A DNA stretch of 64,000 nucleotides from Cupriavidus gilardii (lineage in GTDB: Bacteria; Pseudomonadota; Gammaproteobacteria; Burkholderiales; Burkholderiaceae). Under the pieces are notes generated by a model, which saw nothing but the letters and a program-made list of their open reading frames with translations, did no database searches and had not been told where the DNA came from. Below are positions 21,510 to 31,410 of this stretch, one piece after another (position 1 is the first letter of the stretch; the number at the start of each line of letters is the position of its first letter). The DNA lies in NCBI RefSeq assembly GCF_013314895.1, contig NZ_JABTYE010000005.1, positions 62,001 through 126,000 on the forward strand, written 5' to 3'. The translations under genes and the position numbers were made by a program.

Positions 21510-21766
21510 GGATTCGGAGCGGGAGGCCCGTTATGCCGCGGCCGACCGCATCGTTCGAGGAATTTTTTTGCAATGCACAATCGGGCGCCATTCTAGTGGA
21601 AGTGGGCCGGCAGCGTCATCAGGAATCTTTTTTGAGACCGTGTCGAGCGCGCTGCCGATGGAGCGCGAAGACGGGGATGGCCGGCGATCGCCCTACCCAG
21701 GAACGCAAGGATGCGAGCGAAGCGCCGCTCGGTCAAGCCCCGCGGTGTGGCGCGACAGCCATAGAA

Positions 21767-21798
21767 AAACGGCGCGACAAGGGGTATTCGCGCCGTTT
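21767..21798 (-). terminator. terminator of the livFGMH operon
   Basis: On the minus strand GAAACGGCGCG and CGCGCCGTTTTTC form a 10-bp stem with a 12-base loop and a run of five T. It lies about 80 bases downstream of livF. The remaining 21510-21760 stretch holds no gene that I can see. Confidence 0.8.
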
Positions 21799-21817
21799 CC
21801 TGTCTGCGAAGACTTCC

Positions 21818-21864
21818 ATGTCTTCTATGTCTATGTCTTCTATGTCTGCTATGTCTTCTATGTC
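21818..21864. repeat. ATGTCT/ATGTCTTCT simple-sequence tract downstream of livF
   Basis: Units ATGTCTTCT, ATGTCT, ATGTCTTCT, ATGTCTGCT, ATGTCTTCT and ATGTCG follow one another between the livF stop and its terminator. The tract is strongly strand-biased (few purines on the plus strand). It will be transcribed at the 3' end of the liv mRNA. Confidence 0.85.
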
Positions 21865-21879
21865 GTCCACGTTCGGAGA

Positions 21880-22590
21880 TCAGACGCCGAGATACCGCTC
21901 GAGCAAGGCCGGCGTGGCCGCCAGTTCCGCCGCAGCACCGCTGGCCGCGACCAGTCCCTTCTCCAGCACCACCACGCGGTCGGCCTGCGCCAGCACCGCG
22001 CGATAGTTGCGGTCGACCACCACGGTGGCGATGCCGGTGCCTCGCACGGCCGCGATCACTTCCCAGATCTCGCGCACGATCTTGGGGGCCAGCCCCTCGG
22101 TGGCCTCGTCCAGAATCAGGCAGTCGGGGTTGGTCATCAGCGCGCGGCCGATCGACAGCATCTGCTGCTCGCCGCCGGACAGTTGCTGGCCGCCGTGGTC
22201 CAGCCGCTCCTTGAGCCGCGGGAACAGGTCGAGCACCCTCGCCTCGTCCCAGTCATGACGGCCGTTGCAGCCCTTGCGTGCGGCCATCAGCAGATTCTCG
22301 CGCACCGACAGGTTTGGGAAGATGCCGCGGCCTTCCGGCACATAGGCCACACCGAGCCGCGCGACATCGTACGGCCGCGCGCGCGACACGTCGCGGCCGG
22401 CGACGACGATCGTGCCGGCGCGCTGCGTGACATGACCAAGCAAGGTCCGCAGCAGCGTGCTCTTGCCCATGCCGTTGCGCCCGAGCAGGCCGACGGTTTC
22501 GCCGGGGTCGACACGAAAGTCGACGCCGCGCAGCACATGGCTGGTGCCATACCAGGCTTGCACGCCGGTGGCTTCGATCATCGGCTTCAC
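21880..22590 (-). CDS. livF: branched-chain-type ABC transporter ATPase LivF
   Basis: One of two ATPases powering an importer of the branched-chain amino-acid/aromatic-acid class. The 236-residue protein has Walker A GRNGMGKST, signature LSGGEQQMLSIGRAL and Walker B CLILDEATEG. The family's LAPKIV and the switch region VVVDRNY are present; the latter has Asp-Arg where His is usual in many ABC ATPases, which is common in LivF. GTG at 22588-22590 is taken as start because AAGGAG lies eight bases upstream and it overlaps the livG stop (GTGA). The ATG three codons later is too far from that site. Confidence 0.9.
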   Translation of the reverse strand: MKPMIEATGVQAWYGTSHVLRGVDFRVDPGETVGLLGRNGMGKSTLLRTLLGHVTQRAGTIVVAGRDVSRARPYDVARLGVAYVPEGRGIFPNLSVRENLLMAARKGCNGRHDWDEARVLDLFPRLKERLDHGGQQLSGGEQQMLSIGRALMTNPDCLILDEATEGLAPKIVREIWEVIAAVRGTGIATVVVDRNYRAVLAQADRVVVLEKGLVAASGAAAELAATPALLERYLGV

Positions 22591-23444
22591 GCTGCGCACT
22601 CCTTGCGCGTGCCGGCGGCCGCGCCGGCGCCTGCGCCATGAGCCACCGTGTCGTCGGCGACATCGGCCAGTTCGCCCGCACCTTCGTCCTCGCCGAGGTA
22701 GGCCTGCTGCACCTCGCGGTTGGCGCGAATCGCGGCCGGCTCGCCGGTAGCGATCACCACGCCGTTGACCATCACGGTGATGCGGTCGGCCACCGCGAAC
22801 ACCGCGTCCATGTCGTGTTCGACCAGCAGGATCGCGTGGCCCTCGCGCAGGTCGCGCAGCAGCGCCAGCATGCGTGCCGATTCTTCGGCGCCCATGCCGG
22901 CCAGCGGCTCGTCCAGCAGCAGCGCCACCGGCTGCGTGGCCAGGCACATCGCGACCTCGAGCTGGCGCTTCTGTCCATGCGACAGCGCCATTGCGGGCAG
23001 CGCCGCACAGTCCGCGAGACCGGCGCGCTCCATCGCTTCGTCGCCAAGCGCGCGCGCGGTGCGGCAAGACTGCGCGCTCTCCCACAGGCGCCAGGCACGC
23101 TGCGCGCGCGATTGCGCCGCGAGCCGGCAGTTCTCGCGCACGCTCAGCGGCGCAAACACGTTGTTGCGCTGATAGCTGCGCCCCACCCCGGCGCAGGCAA
23201 GCCGCGGCTGCGGCCAGCCGGTGACATCGCGGCCGTGCAGGAACAGCTGGCCGGCGGTCGGTGCGAGTTCGCCCGACAGCAGATTGATCAGCGTCGACTT
23301 GCCGGCGCCATTGGTGCCGATCACGGCGTGGATCTGATGCAGGTCCAGCGCCAGATCGACGCCCGACACCGCGGTCAGGCCGCCGAAGCGGCGCGTCAGT
23401 CCGGCTGCGCGCAGCACCGGCTCGTTGTTCTGGCGCGCGTTCAT
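22587..23444 (-). CDS. livG: branched-chain-type ABC transporter ATPase LivG
   Basis: Second ATPase of the importer. The 285-residue protein has Walker A GTNGAGKST, the LivG-type signature replaced by ALSHGQKRQLEVAM, Walker B ALLLDEPLAGM and the switch His in LLVEHDMDAVF. It has a longer Gly/Ala-rich C-terminal tail than typical LivG (about 255 residues). ATG at 23442-23444 overlaps the livM stop by four bases (ATGA) with AGGGAGA upstream. With livF this forms the heterodimeric nucleotide-binding part. Confidence 0.9.
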   Translation of the reverse strand: MNARQNNEPVLRAAGLTRRFGGLTAVSGVDLALDLHQIHAVIGTNGAGKSTLINLLSGELAPTAGQLFLHGRDVTGWPQPRLACAGVGRSYQRNNVFAPLSVRENCRLAAQSRAQRAWRLWESAQSCRTARALGDEAMERAGLADCAALPAMALSHGQKRQLEVAMCLATQPVALLLDEPLAGMGAEESARMLALLRDLREGHAILLVEHDMDAVFAVADRITVMVNGVVIATGEPAAIRANREVQQAYLGEDEGAGELADVADDTVAHGAGAGAAAGTRKECAA

Positions 23445-24523
23445 CGCCGTTCTCCCTTGATGCCCCGCCCTGCGCCGCGGACTCCGCCAGCTCCGCCGCT
23501 CAGGCGTCGCCGCGCCACCGCGGCCAGTCCGACCAGCCCGCCCGGCAGCAGCGCCACCGCGGCGATGATGAAGCCGCCCATCAGCAGTTGCCAGTGCTTG
23601 GTCAGCGTGCTGAACCACTCGGCCAGCAGCACGAAGGAAAACGCGCCGATCACCGCGCCGGCGAGGCTGCCGACGCCGCCCAGAATCACCATCAGCATCG
23701 CGTTGCCCGACTGGTGCCACGATGCGATCTCCGGATTGACGAAGCCGAACTGGATCGCATACAAATAGCCCGCCAGCCCGGCGAACGCCCCGCCGGCGAC
23801 GAAGGCGCCAAGCTGGTAACGGTAGGTCGCAAAGCCCGCGGCCCGCATGCGCTGCTCGTTGTGGCGGATGCCGATCAGCGCGTGGCCGAAGCGCGAGCGC
23901 AGCACCATCGCCAGCGCCGCCACGGTGAAGATCAGCGCGCCCAGCACCAGCCAGTAGAAATGCAGGGGATCGTCGATGCCCAGCGGCCGCGCGCCGAACA
24001 CGCCGAACTCCGGCCGGAAATAGATGTAGGTGCCATCGCTGCCGCCGGCGATCTTGGTGTCGTGGAAGACGAAGTACACCATCTGCGCGAAGGCCAGCGT
24101 CACCATGATGAAATAGATGCCGCGCGTGCGCAGCACCAGCATGCCGACCAGCAGCGCGAGCAGCGCCGCGGCCGCGACCGCGGCCACCAGCAGCCACCAG
24201 CCGTTGCCCGGCTCGGACTGCGGCGCCAGCAGCGCGGTCGTATAGGCCGCAGTGGCGAAGTACGCGGCGTGACCCAGGCTGACCAGCCCCGTATAGCCGA
24301 TCAGCAGCTGCAGCGACAGCGCGAAGATCGCCATGATCATGACCTTGCTGAGCAGGTCGATGTAGAACTTGTTGCCCTCGCCGCCGAGTGCGAGCGGCAG
24401 CGCCGCCAGCACCGCGAAGGCGATCATCCACGCCAGCGTGGTCCAGCGCAGGCTGGCGCGCCGCTGCAGGTCGAACGCCGTGCCGATGTCGGCGCCGAGG
24501 TTGGTCGGAGGTGTCGATGCCAT
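23441..24523 (-). CDS. livM: branched-chain-type ABC transporter permease LivM
   Basis: Inner-membrane permease, 360 residues, with about nine to ten hydrophobic helices. It carries the LivM landmarks GYTGLVSLGHAAYF, RTRGIYFIMVTLAFAQM, RSRFGHALIGIRHNEQRM and GGVGSLAGAVIGA. The C-terminal 25 residues are Gly/Arg-rich and cytoplasmic. The start ATG at 24521-24523 is four bases after the livH stop. Its stop overlaps livG. Confidence 0.92.
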   Translation of the reverse strand: MASTPPTNLGADIGTAFDLQRRASLRWTTLAWMIAFAVLAALPLALGGEGNKFYIDLLSKVMIMAIFALSLQLLIGYTGLVSLGHAAYFATAAYTTALLAPQSEPGNGWWLLVAAVAAAALLALLVGMLVLRTRGIYFIMVTLAFAQMVYFVFHDTKIAGGSDGTYIYFRPEFGVFGARPLGIDDPLHFYWLVLGALIFTVAALAMVLRSRFGHALIGIRHNEQRMRAAGFATYRYQLGAFVAGGAFAGLAGYLYAIQFGFVNPEIASWHQSGNAMLMVILGGVGSLAGAVIGAFSFVLLAEWFSTLTKHWQLLMGGFIIAAVALLPGGLVGLAAVARRRLSGGAGGVRGAGRGIKGERR

Positions 24524-24527
24524 CGCG

Positions 24528-25394
24528 CTAGCCCGCCTTGAACAGACCCTGGGGTTTCCAGAGCAGAATGATCGCCATCAGCAGATAGACCAGCACGCCC
24601 GCCGCCTCCTGCCAGAACACCTTGCCGAAGGTATCGACGAAGCCGAGCAGCAGCGCGGCCACCATCGCGCCCTTGACCGAGCCGATGCCGCCGATCACCA
24701 CCACCACGAAACAGACGATCAGCACCTGGCTGCCCATGCCGGGATAGACCGACGACACCGGCGCGGCGATCATGCCGGCCAGCACCGCGAGCGCGACGCC
24801 CAGCGCGAACACCAGCCGGTACAGCCGGCCGATATTGACGCCGAGCGACTGCACCATCTCGCGATTGCTGGCCCCGGCCCGAATCGTCATGCCGAGCCGC
24901 GTGCGGCGGATCACGTAGTACATCGCCGCGGCCACCAGCAGGCACACCGCCGAGATGAACAGCCGGTAGACCGGATAGGTCATCTCGTTGCCGATCGGCA
25001 GCGCGCCGTCGAGCAGCGGCGGCACCGGCACGCCGTGCACGTCGTCGCCGACCAGGATGCTGCGCATCTCCTCGAACACCAGGATCAGGCCATAGGTCAT
25101 CAGCACCTGCTGCAGGTGGTCGCGCTCGTACAGATAGCTGAAGAACACCCACTCGAGCAGATAGCCGAACGCCACCGCCAGCACGATGCCCAGCGGCAGC
25201 GCGATGAACAGGCTGCCGGTCATGCTCGCCAGCGTGAAGGCCAGATAGGCGCCCAGCATGTAGAAGCTGCCGTGGGCGAGATTGATCACGCCCATGATGC
25301 CGAAGATCAGCGTCAGGCCGCTGGCGACCAGAAACAGCAGCAGGCCGTACTGCACGCTGTTCAGGCACTGGATCAGGAAGGAGACGAGGTCCAT
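24528..25394 (-). CDS. livH: branched-chain-type ABC transporter permease LivH
   Basis: Second permease, 288 residues, about eight helices. Landmarks are GLTLIFGIMGVINLAHGSFYMLGAY (seen as the GVINLAHG motif), RDHLQQVLMTYGL, RRTRLGMTIRAGASNREM and GGIGSVKGAMVAALLLG. The ATG at 25392-25394 (MDLVSFLIQCLN) is the natural start; no strong ribosome-binding site is visible. It follows the binding-protein gene after 107 bases and precedes livM by four. Confidence 0.92.
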   Translation of the reverse strand: MDLVSFLIQCLNSVQYGLLLFLVASGLTLIFGIMGVINLAHGSFYMLGAYLAFTLASMTGSLFIALPLGIVLAVAFGYLLEWVFFSYLYERDHLQQVLMTYGLILVFEEMRSILVGDDVHGVPVPPLLDGALPIGNEMTYPVYRLFISAVCLLVAAAMYYVIRRTRLGMTIRAGASNREMVQSLGVNIGRLYRLVFALGVALAVLAGMIAAPVSSVYPGMGSQVLIVCFVVVVIGGIGSVKGAMVAALLLGFVDTFGKVFWQEAAGVLVYLLMAIILLWKPQGLFKAG

Positions 25395-25501
25395 GCGAGG
25401 CGATCGGTCGTTGGCGAGGCCGCGGCCGGCGGGAGCCGGTGTGCCGCGGCCGGTGATGCGCGCGAGGCGCAGGCGATTGACGTGGGCAACCCGGCCTTGC
25501 G

Positions 25502-26695
25502 TTACAGGCGGCAGCCGCGCGCGGGATCGGCCAGCGCCTTCACCGCGATGCCGGCGACCTTGTTCTCGCGGCCCTCGACCTTGCGCAGATAGAAGTCCTG
25601 CACCGGGTTGTGCGCGCGCGACAGCGTGAAGACCCCGCGCGGGCTGTCGATGCGCGCCGCCGCGATGGCCTTGTAGACGTCCGCCTTGCGGCTCATGTCG
25701 CCCTTGACCGCTGCTGCGCCGGCGGCCAGCATCTGCGCCGCGTCGTACCCCTGTACCGCGTAGACATCGGGTTGCAGCCGGTAAGCCTTCGCATAATTGA
25801 GGCGGAACTGCTTGTCGCGCGGATTCTGCAGGCCGTCGGCATAGTGCAGCGTGGTTTCCAGACCTTGCGCCGCGGCGCCCTGCGCCTCCAGCGTGCCGTC
25901 CGTCAGGAAGCCCGATGCATACAGCGGGATCTTGTCCTTCAGCCCCGCCGCGGCCCAGTCCTTGACGAACTTGACCGCGCCGCCGCCGGCGAAAAAGACG
26001 AACACGGCGTCGGGCTTGAGCGAGGCGATCTCGGTGATCTGCGCCTGGAATTCGACGTTCGGGAACGGCAGGCTCAGTTCCTTGACGATCTTGCCCCCCT
26101 TGGCCTCGAAGGCCTCCTTGAAGCCGCGCACCGACTGCTCGCCGGCCGCGTATTTCCACGTCAGCGTGACGACGCGCTTCATGCCGCGATCGGCCACCAC
26201 CTGACCCATCGCATAGCCCGGCTGCCAGTTCGAGAACGACGAGCGGAAGATGTTGGGCCCGCACAGCGGACCGGTGGCCTCGTCGGCGCCAGCGTTCGGG
26301 ATGATCAGCAGCGTGTTGTTTTCCTTGGCGACCTTGACGATGCCCATCTGCACGCCCGAGTGCACGGTGCCGACCACCACGTCGACCTGGTCGCGCTTGA
26401 CCAGCTTGGTCGCGTTCTCAGGAGCCTTGGCCGGATCCGATTCGTCGTCGACCTTGAAATACTCGACCTCGCGCCCGCCCAGCCGGCCGCCCTGCTCCTG
26501 CACATACATGCGGAAGCCGTTCTCGATCGCCGTGCCGAGCGCCGCGTAGGTGCCGGTGTAAGGCAGCATGAAGCCGACCTTGATCTTGCCGGCTGCGGCC
26601 GATGGCGCGGGCTGCCCCGCGGCGGCGCCCGCCAGCGTCAGCGCGGCGACGGCAAGACAGGTCGGCGCCAGGCGGCGCGAGATGAAGCGATGCAT
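25502..26695 (-). CDS. periplasmic substrate-binding protein of the liv-type transporter
   Basis: Type I periplasmic binding protein (Peripla_BP_6 type), 397 residues. The N-terminus MHRFISRRLAP plus the hydrophobic stretch and AAAGQPAP form a Sec signal peptide. The mature domain starts GKIKVGFMLPYTGTYAALG and contains VVVGTVHSGVQMG and NWQPGYAMGQ. Beside a benzoate-CoA ligase and BoxR, the ligand is more likely an aromatic acid such as benzoate than leucine; this is inference from context. The ATG at 26693-26695 follows AGGAGG. First gene of binding protein-livH-livM-livG-livF. Confidence 0.9.
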   Translation of the reverse strand: MHRFISRRLAPTCLAVAALTLAGAAAGQPAPSAAAGKIKVGFMLPYTGTYAALGTAIENGFRMYVQEQGGRLGGREVEYFKVDDESDPAKAPENATKLVKRDQVDVVVGTVHSGVQMGIVKVAKENNTLLIIPNAGADEATGPLCGPNIFRSSFSNWQPGYAMGQVVADRGMKRVVTLTWKYAAGEQSVRGFKEAFEAKGGKIVKELSLPFPNVEFQAQITEIASLKPDAVFVFFAGGGAVKFVKDWAAAGLKDKIPLYASGFLTDGTLEAQGAAAQGLETTLHYADGLQNPRDKQFRLNYAKAYRLQPDVYAVQGYDAAQMLAAGAAAVKGDMSRKADVYKAIAAARIDSPRGVFTLSRAHNPVQDFYLRKVEGRENKVAGIAVKALADPARGCRL

Positions 26696-26827
26696 GGATG
26701 TCTCCTCCTGGTGGTTCAGCGGGTCGCTCGCGCGACGGTGCGGCGGCGTCCGTTCCCTTGCTGTCATGCCTGGCCGAGCCCGCGGTGGTGCGTGCATGCG
26801 GGGCCATCGAAGGGTCCGGCGCCAATT

Positions 26828-26857
26828 ATTTTAGGTTTGAAGTTTTCGCCGTTATAA
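26828..26857 (-). promoter_or_regulatory. candidate promoter of the liv-type operon
   Basis: In the 288-base gap after bclA the minus strand has TTATAA (26852-26857), 18 bases, then TAAAAT (26828-26833), in a short AT-rich island of otherwise GC-rich DNA. It would give a leader of about 125 bases. The operon could instead be read through from bclA. Confidence 0.35.
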
Positions 26858-26983
26858 ACCCCGCCATGGACGGCGTCAATGCAGTGGAACCCGGCGCCGG
26901 GGCGAGCCCGGGTGCCGCGGCCATCGGCTCGCGCCCGAGTGTAATGACGCGCGGGGCTCGGGGATATCGCGGCTTACCCTGTC

Positions 26984-28618
<1,635 letters not shown>

Positions 28619-28700
28619 GTCTCACTCCTTGGGCGGCCCGAAGGCGGCATCTTGTAGGCCGTCGGTGCGCACCCTGGCGGCGGCACCTTATCGTTGTTGA

Positions 28701-28731
28701 TGCATTTTATTGCACATCGACTAAGATGCAA
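28701..28731 (-). promoter_or_regulatory. bclA promoter with a BoxR-type operator
   Basis: Minus strand TTGCAT (28726-28731), a 16-bp spacer and TAAAAT (28704-28709) form the promoter. TGCA-N6-TGCA (28701-28714) covers the -10, and two further TGCA (28727-28730, 28741-28744) cover and flank the -35. TGCA-N6-TGCA is, as I recall, the BoxR/BzdR-type target in Azoarcus, so repression by BoxR relieved by benzoyl-CoA is likely. Confidence 0.7.
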
Positions 28732-28810
28732 GCTCAGGAATGCACTATATGGCAGCAAAAAAGGGCTGGGGTGGCCCCGAGGTGTGGCCCGGGTGTGCTC
28801 CGGGTGGGCC

Positions 28811-28816
28811 TATAAT
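28811..28816 (+). promoter_or_regulatory. -10 element upstream of boxR
   Basis: TATAAT 48 bases before the boxR start codon used here. No good -35 is visible. The TGCA sites at 28701-28744 lie 70-110 bases upstream. Confidence 0.45.
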
Positions 28817-28863
28817 GCCGCACCCTGCGCTTTTCGCTGCTTCCTCCATTCAGGATCCAACCC

Positions 28864-29802
28864 TTGTCCGTGATGCGCCGCGCCACTGAAGCCACTGCGC
28901 CCTTGTCCGACACCGAGCCCCGCCAGCCCGGCGAGCGCGATCCGTATCTGACCCAGCTGGGCGACCGTATCCGTTCGCTGCGCGCCGCCCGCGGCATGTC
29001 GCGCAAGGATCTGGCGCGCGGCGCCGGCGTCTCGGAGCGCTATCTCGCCAATCTGGAAACCGGAACGGGCAACGCCTCCGTGCTGCTACTGCGTCAGGTC
29101 GCCGCGGCCCTGAACGTGCCGCTGCCGGTGGTGCTGGCCGAGGCCGACGGCGGCAACGGCGCGCGCGCCGCCGAATTCGGCCAGCTGCTGCAGTGGCTGG
29201 CGCAACTGCCGCCGGCCGATCTGGCCCGCGTGCGCGAGGCCTGCCGCAATGCGCTGGCCCCTTCCGCGCCGTTCGATGCCCGCCATCAGCGGATCGCGCT
29301 GATCGGGCTGCGCGGCGCGGGCAAATCCACGCTGGGACGGGCGCTGGCCGAGGCGCGCGAGCTGCCGTTCGTCGAACTGAACGGCGCGATCGAACAGGAG
29401 GCCGGCGCCACGCTGTCGGAAATCCATTCGCTGTACGGCCAGGCCGCCTATCGCCGCTACGAATTGCGTGCGCTGGAACGCGTGCTGCGCGAGCACGACC
29501 GGCTGGTGCTGGCAACGCCCGGAAGCCTGGTGTCCGAGCCGGCCACCTTCAACCTGTTGCTGGCCAACTGCTACACGGTCTGGGTCAAGACCTCGCCCGA
29601 GGAACACATGGCGCGCGTGGTCGCCCAGGGCGATATGCGGCCGATGCAGGGCAATAGCGAGGCGATGGCCGATCTGCGCCGCATCCTGCAGGCACGCACC
29701 CCCCTCTACGCGCGCGCCGACGCCGTGATCGATACCAGCGGGCAAAGCCTGGACGCGTCGCTGCAAGCGCTGCAGACGGTGCTGCAGGACGCCGGCGCCT
29801 GA
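28864..29802 (+). CDS. boxR: transcriptional regulator BoxR (HTH plus shikimate-kinase-like domain)
   Basis: Benzoyl-CoA-responsive repressor of the box pathway. The 312-residue protein joins an N-terminal Xre-type HTH (about residues 32-90; LGDRIRSLRAARGMSRKDLA and GVSERYLANLETG) to a C-terminal domain like shikimate kinase with P-loop GLRGAGKST (residues 148-156). That fusion is diagnostic for BoxR/BzdR regulators. A TTG at 28864 is eight bases after AGGA; a GTG at 28870 and an ATG at 28873 are alternatives, so the first three residues are uncertain. Divergent from bclA over a control region with TGCA sites. Confidence 0.9.
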   Translation: MSVMRRATEATAPLSDTEPRQPGERDPYLTQLGDRIRSLRAARGMSRKDLARGAGVSERYLANLETGTGNASVLLLRQVAAALNVPLPVVLAEADGGNGARAAEFGQLLQWLAQLPPADLARVREACRNALAPSAPFDARHQRIALIGLRGAGKSTLGRALAEARELPFVELNGAIEQEAGATLSEIHSLYGQAAYRRYELRALERVLREHDRLVLATPGSLVSEPATFNLLLANCYTVWVKTSPEEHMARVVAQGDMRPMQGNSEAMADLRRILQARTPLYARADAVIDTSGQSLDASLQALQTVLQDAGA

Positions 29803-29962
29803 GGCCACGCGGCCCGCGTCACCGGCCCGCACTATATTTCATCGCCCCTGCGGCCCGCATCGAAGCCTTGGGAACGGCCGCGAAAAACCGGCGGTCGAAT
29901 GGGCGTGCGCAAGGAATCCTCGCAAAAGTGGTTTTCCTGCTTCCCTTGCGAAACAAGTGGCC

Positions 29963-29982
29963 TATAATGTTTCCAAGGAAAC
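29963..29982 (+). promoter_or_regulatory. -10 element and inverted repeat of the RES toxin-antitoxin operon
   Basis: TATAAT (29963-29968) is followed at once by GTTTCC-AA-GGAAAC (29969-29982), a dyad covering the expected transcription start. An antitoxin with an HTH could bind it to repress its own operon. The rest of 29803-29962 shows no gene. Confidence 0.5.
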
Positions 29983-29994
29983 AGGAGCATGGCG

Positions 29995-30384
29995 ATGCAG
30001 ACCAAGCAACTTCGGCAACAGCTTCCCGCCGGCGCCCCGGATGCCGGGACGACCCTGACCAAGGCCGTGATGCGCGCGGCCAGCTTCCTCGGCATCAGCC
30101 AGGCCGTGGTCGCCAGCGTGCTGGGCATCAGCACGGCCTCCGTCTCGCGGATGGCTTCGGGCCACTACGTACTGGACAACCATCGCAAGGAATGGGATTT
30201 CGGTGTGCTGTTCGTACGCCTGTTCCGCTCCCTCGATGCCATCCTCGGGCATGGCGACCAGGCCCGGTTGTGGCTGGCCAATGACAATCTCGCGCTGGGC
30301 GGCAAGCCGCTCGAACTGATCCGTACTACCGAAGGCCTGGTTCGTGTCGTTCACTACCTGGACGCCACCCGCGGTCGCATCTGA
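29995..30384 (+). CDS. antitoxin of the Xre/MbcA/ParS family
   Basis: 129-residue antitoxin that should neutralise the RES-domain toxin encoded next. Residues about 18-60 form an Xre-like HTH (AASFLGISQAVVASVLGIST and SRMASG). Residues about 65-129 are the MbcA/ParS toxin-binding (DUF2384) domain, with the typical landmarks FVRLFRSLDAILGH, RLWLANDNLALGGKPLELI and VVHYLDATRGRI. The ATG at 29995 lies seven bases after AGGAG; an in-frame ATG at 29989 is too close to that site. Its end overlaps the toxin gene by 41 bases. Confidence 0.9.
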   Translation: MQTKQLRQQLPAGAPDAGTTLTKAVMRAASFLGISQAVVASVLGISTASVSRMASGHYVLDNHRKEWDFGVLFVRLFRSLDAILGHGDQARLWLANDNLALGGKPLELIRTTEGLVRVVHYLDATRGRI

Positions 30385-31102
30385 GCGCAAGCCGTTTGCG
30401 CTCACGTTGTGGCGGGCGGTGGAAGCCCAGCATGTGGTTTCCACGATGCCGCTGGTCGACAGCCTCGAAGAGCAGGCTGTGCTCGAGGCCGTGCTCGACG
30501 CCGGCAAACCGGCGGTCCCCTCCTACGCCCGCCATCTGCACTATCTGCTGTTCACGCCGTTTCGCTATCCGCCCTCGCCGTGGGGGTCGCGCTTTCGCGC
30601 GGCGCACGATCCGGGCGTGTTCTATGGCGCCGACGAAATCCGCACGGCCTGCGCGGAGCTGGGTTACTGGCGCTGGCGCTTCCTGCGCGACAGCCCCGCG
30701 CTGCCGCGCATCGATGCGCGCGCGCAGACGCTGTTCCAGGTCGGCGTGCGCACCGACGGTGTGGCGCTGGACGAAGCGCCGTTCGCGCGCGACGCCGCAC
30801 AATGGCAGGACCCGGTGCACTACGAGGGCTGCCAGGCCTTCGCCCGTGTCGCCCGCGAGGCCGGTCTGGGGCTGATCCGCTACCGCTCGGTACGCGATCC
30901 CGGCCAGGGGCACTGCGCCGCCGTGCTGACGCCGCTGGCCTTCTCCGCGCCCGCGCCGCTGGTCACCACGACATGGATGCTGACGGTGCGGCCCGACCGT
31001 GTGATCTGGCAACGCGACGATCTGCTGCAACGCGAGAATTTCGAGTTCGAGGCGGTAACCTGGGAACGCCCGAACGGCAATGCGGCGCCCGCGACGGCTT
31101 GA
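30344..31102 (+). CDS. RES-domain toxin (MbcT/ParT family)
   Basis: 252-residue toxin. RES toxins are ADP-ribosyl-transferase-like proteins that consume NAD+ or modify nucleotide enzymes. The family pattern is seen in LWRAVEA, the SRFRAAHDPGVFYGADEIRTACAE segment (landmarks SRFR, VFYGA and E near residue 98) and WRWRFL, with the C-terminal QGHCAAVLTP and TTTWMLTVRPDRVIWQR. The start is GTG at 30344, inside the antitoxin gene in another frame, giving the usual antitoxin-first overlap. It ends 80 bases before tRNA-fMet, within that tRNA's upstream region. Confidence 0.88.
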   Translation: MSFTTWTPPAVASERKPFALTLWRAVEAQHVVSTMPLVDSLEEQAVLEAVLDAGKPAVPSYARHLHYLLFTPFRYPPSPWGSRFRAAHDPGVFYGADEIRTACAELGYWRWRFLRDSPALPRIDARAQTLFQVGVRTDGVALDEAPFARDAAQWQDPVHYEGCQAFARVAREAGLGLIRYRSVRDPGQGHCAAVLTPLAFSAPAPLVTTTWMLTVRPDRVIWQRDDLLQRENFEFEAVTWERPNGNAAPATA

Positions 31103-31137
31103 AATGCGGGCTCGAATACCTTGGCCTACATCTACTG

Positions 31138-31166
31138 TTGCATTGCGAAAGCGATTGCCCTATAAT
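31138..31166 (+). promoter_or_regulatory. promoter of tRNA-fMet
   Basis: TTGCAT (31138-31143), 17 bases, TATAAT (31161-31166), then a GC-rich discriminator. It sits 15 bases upstream of the tRNA gene, so the tRNA is transcribed independently of the toxin-antitoxin operon. Confidence 0.8.
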
Positions 31167-31181
31167 CACTTCTTCGACGGA

Positions 31182-31259
<78 letters not shown>

Positions 31260-31292
31260 CCGATCGAAGCAAGCGACAGCGTCGCAAGAAAC

Positions 31293-31331
31293 AACCGCCT
31301 CATCCTGATATCGGACCGGGCGGTTTTTTTT
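31293..31331 (+). terminator. terminator after tRNA-fMet
   Basis: AACCGCC (31293-31299) pairs with GGCGGTT (31319-31325), followed by a run of T to 31331. It begins 35 bases after the tRNA. Confidence 0.85.
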
Positions 31332-31410
31332 CGCCGGTGCGCCTGCCTTCCACCCCTTCCCCCCTTGCCTCTTCGGCACGTTCCCAGGACGTTCTGCTCT
31401 GCCGGCCCGC

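Noticed and set aside
21510..21620. PhaR-like motif TTGTGCATTGCAA upstream of kup
   Set aside because: TGC/GCA-rich but not a proper dyad, and no reason for PhaR to control potassium uptake.
26696..26983. Riboswitch or leader RNA before the liv-type operon
   Set aside because: Only a short AT-rich island and a weak promoter-like pair; no conserved RNA fold recognised.
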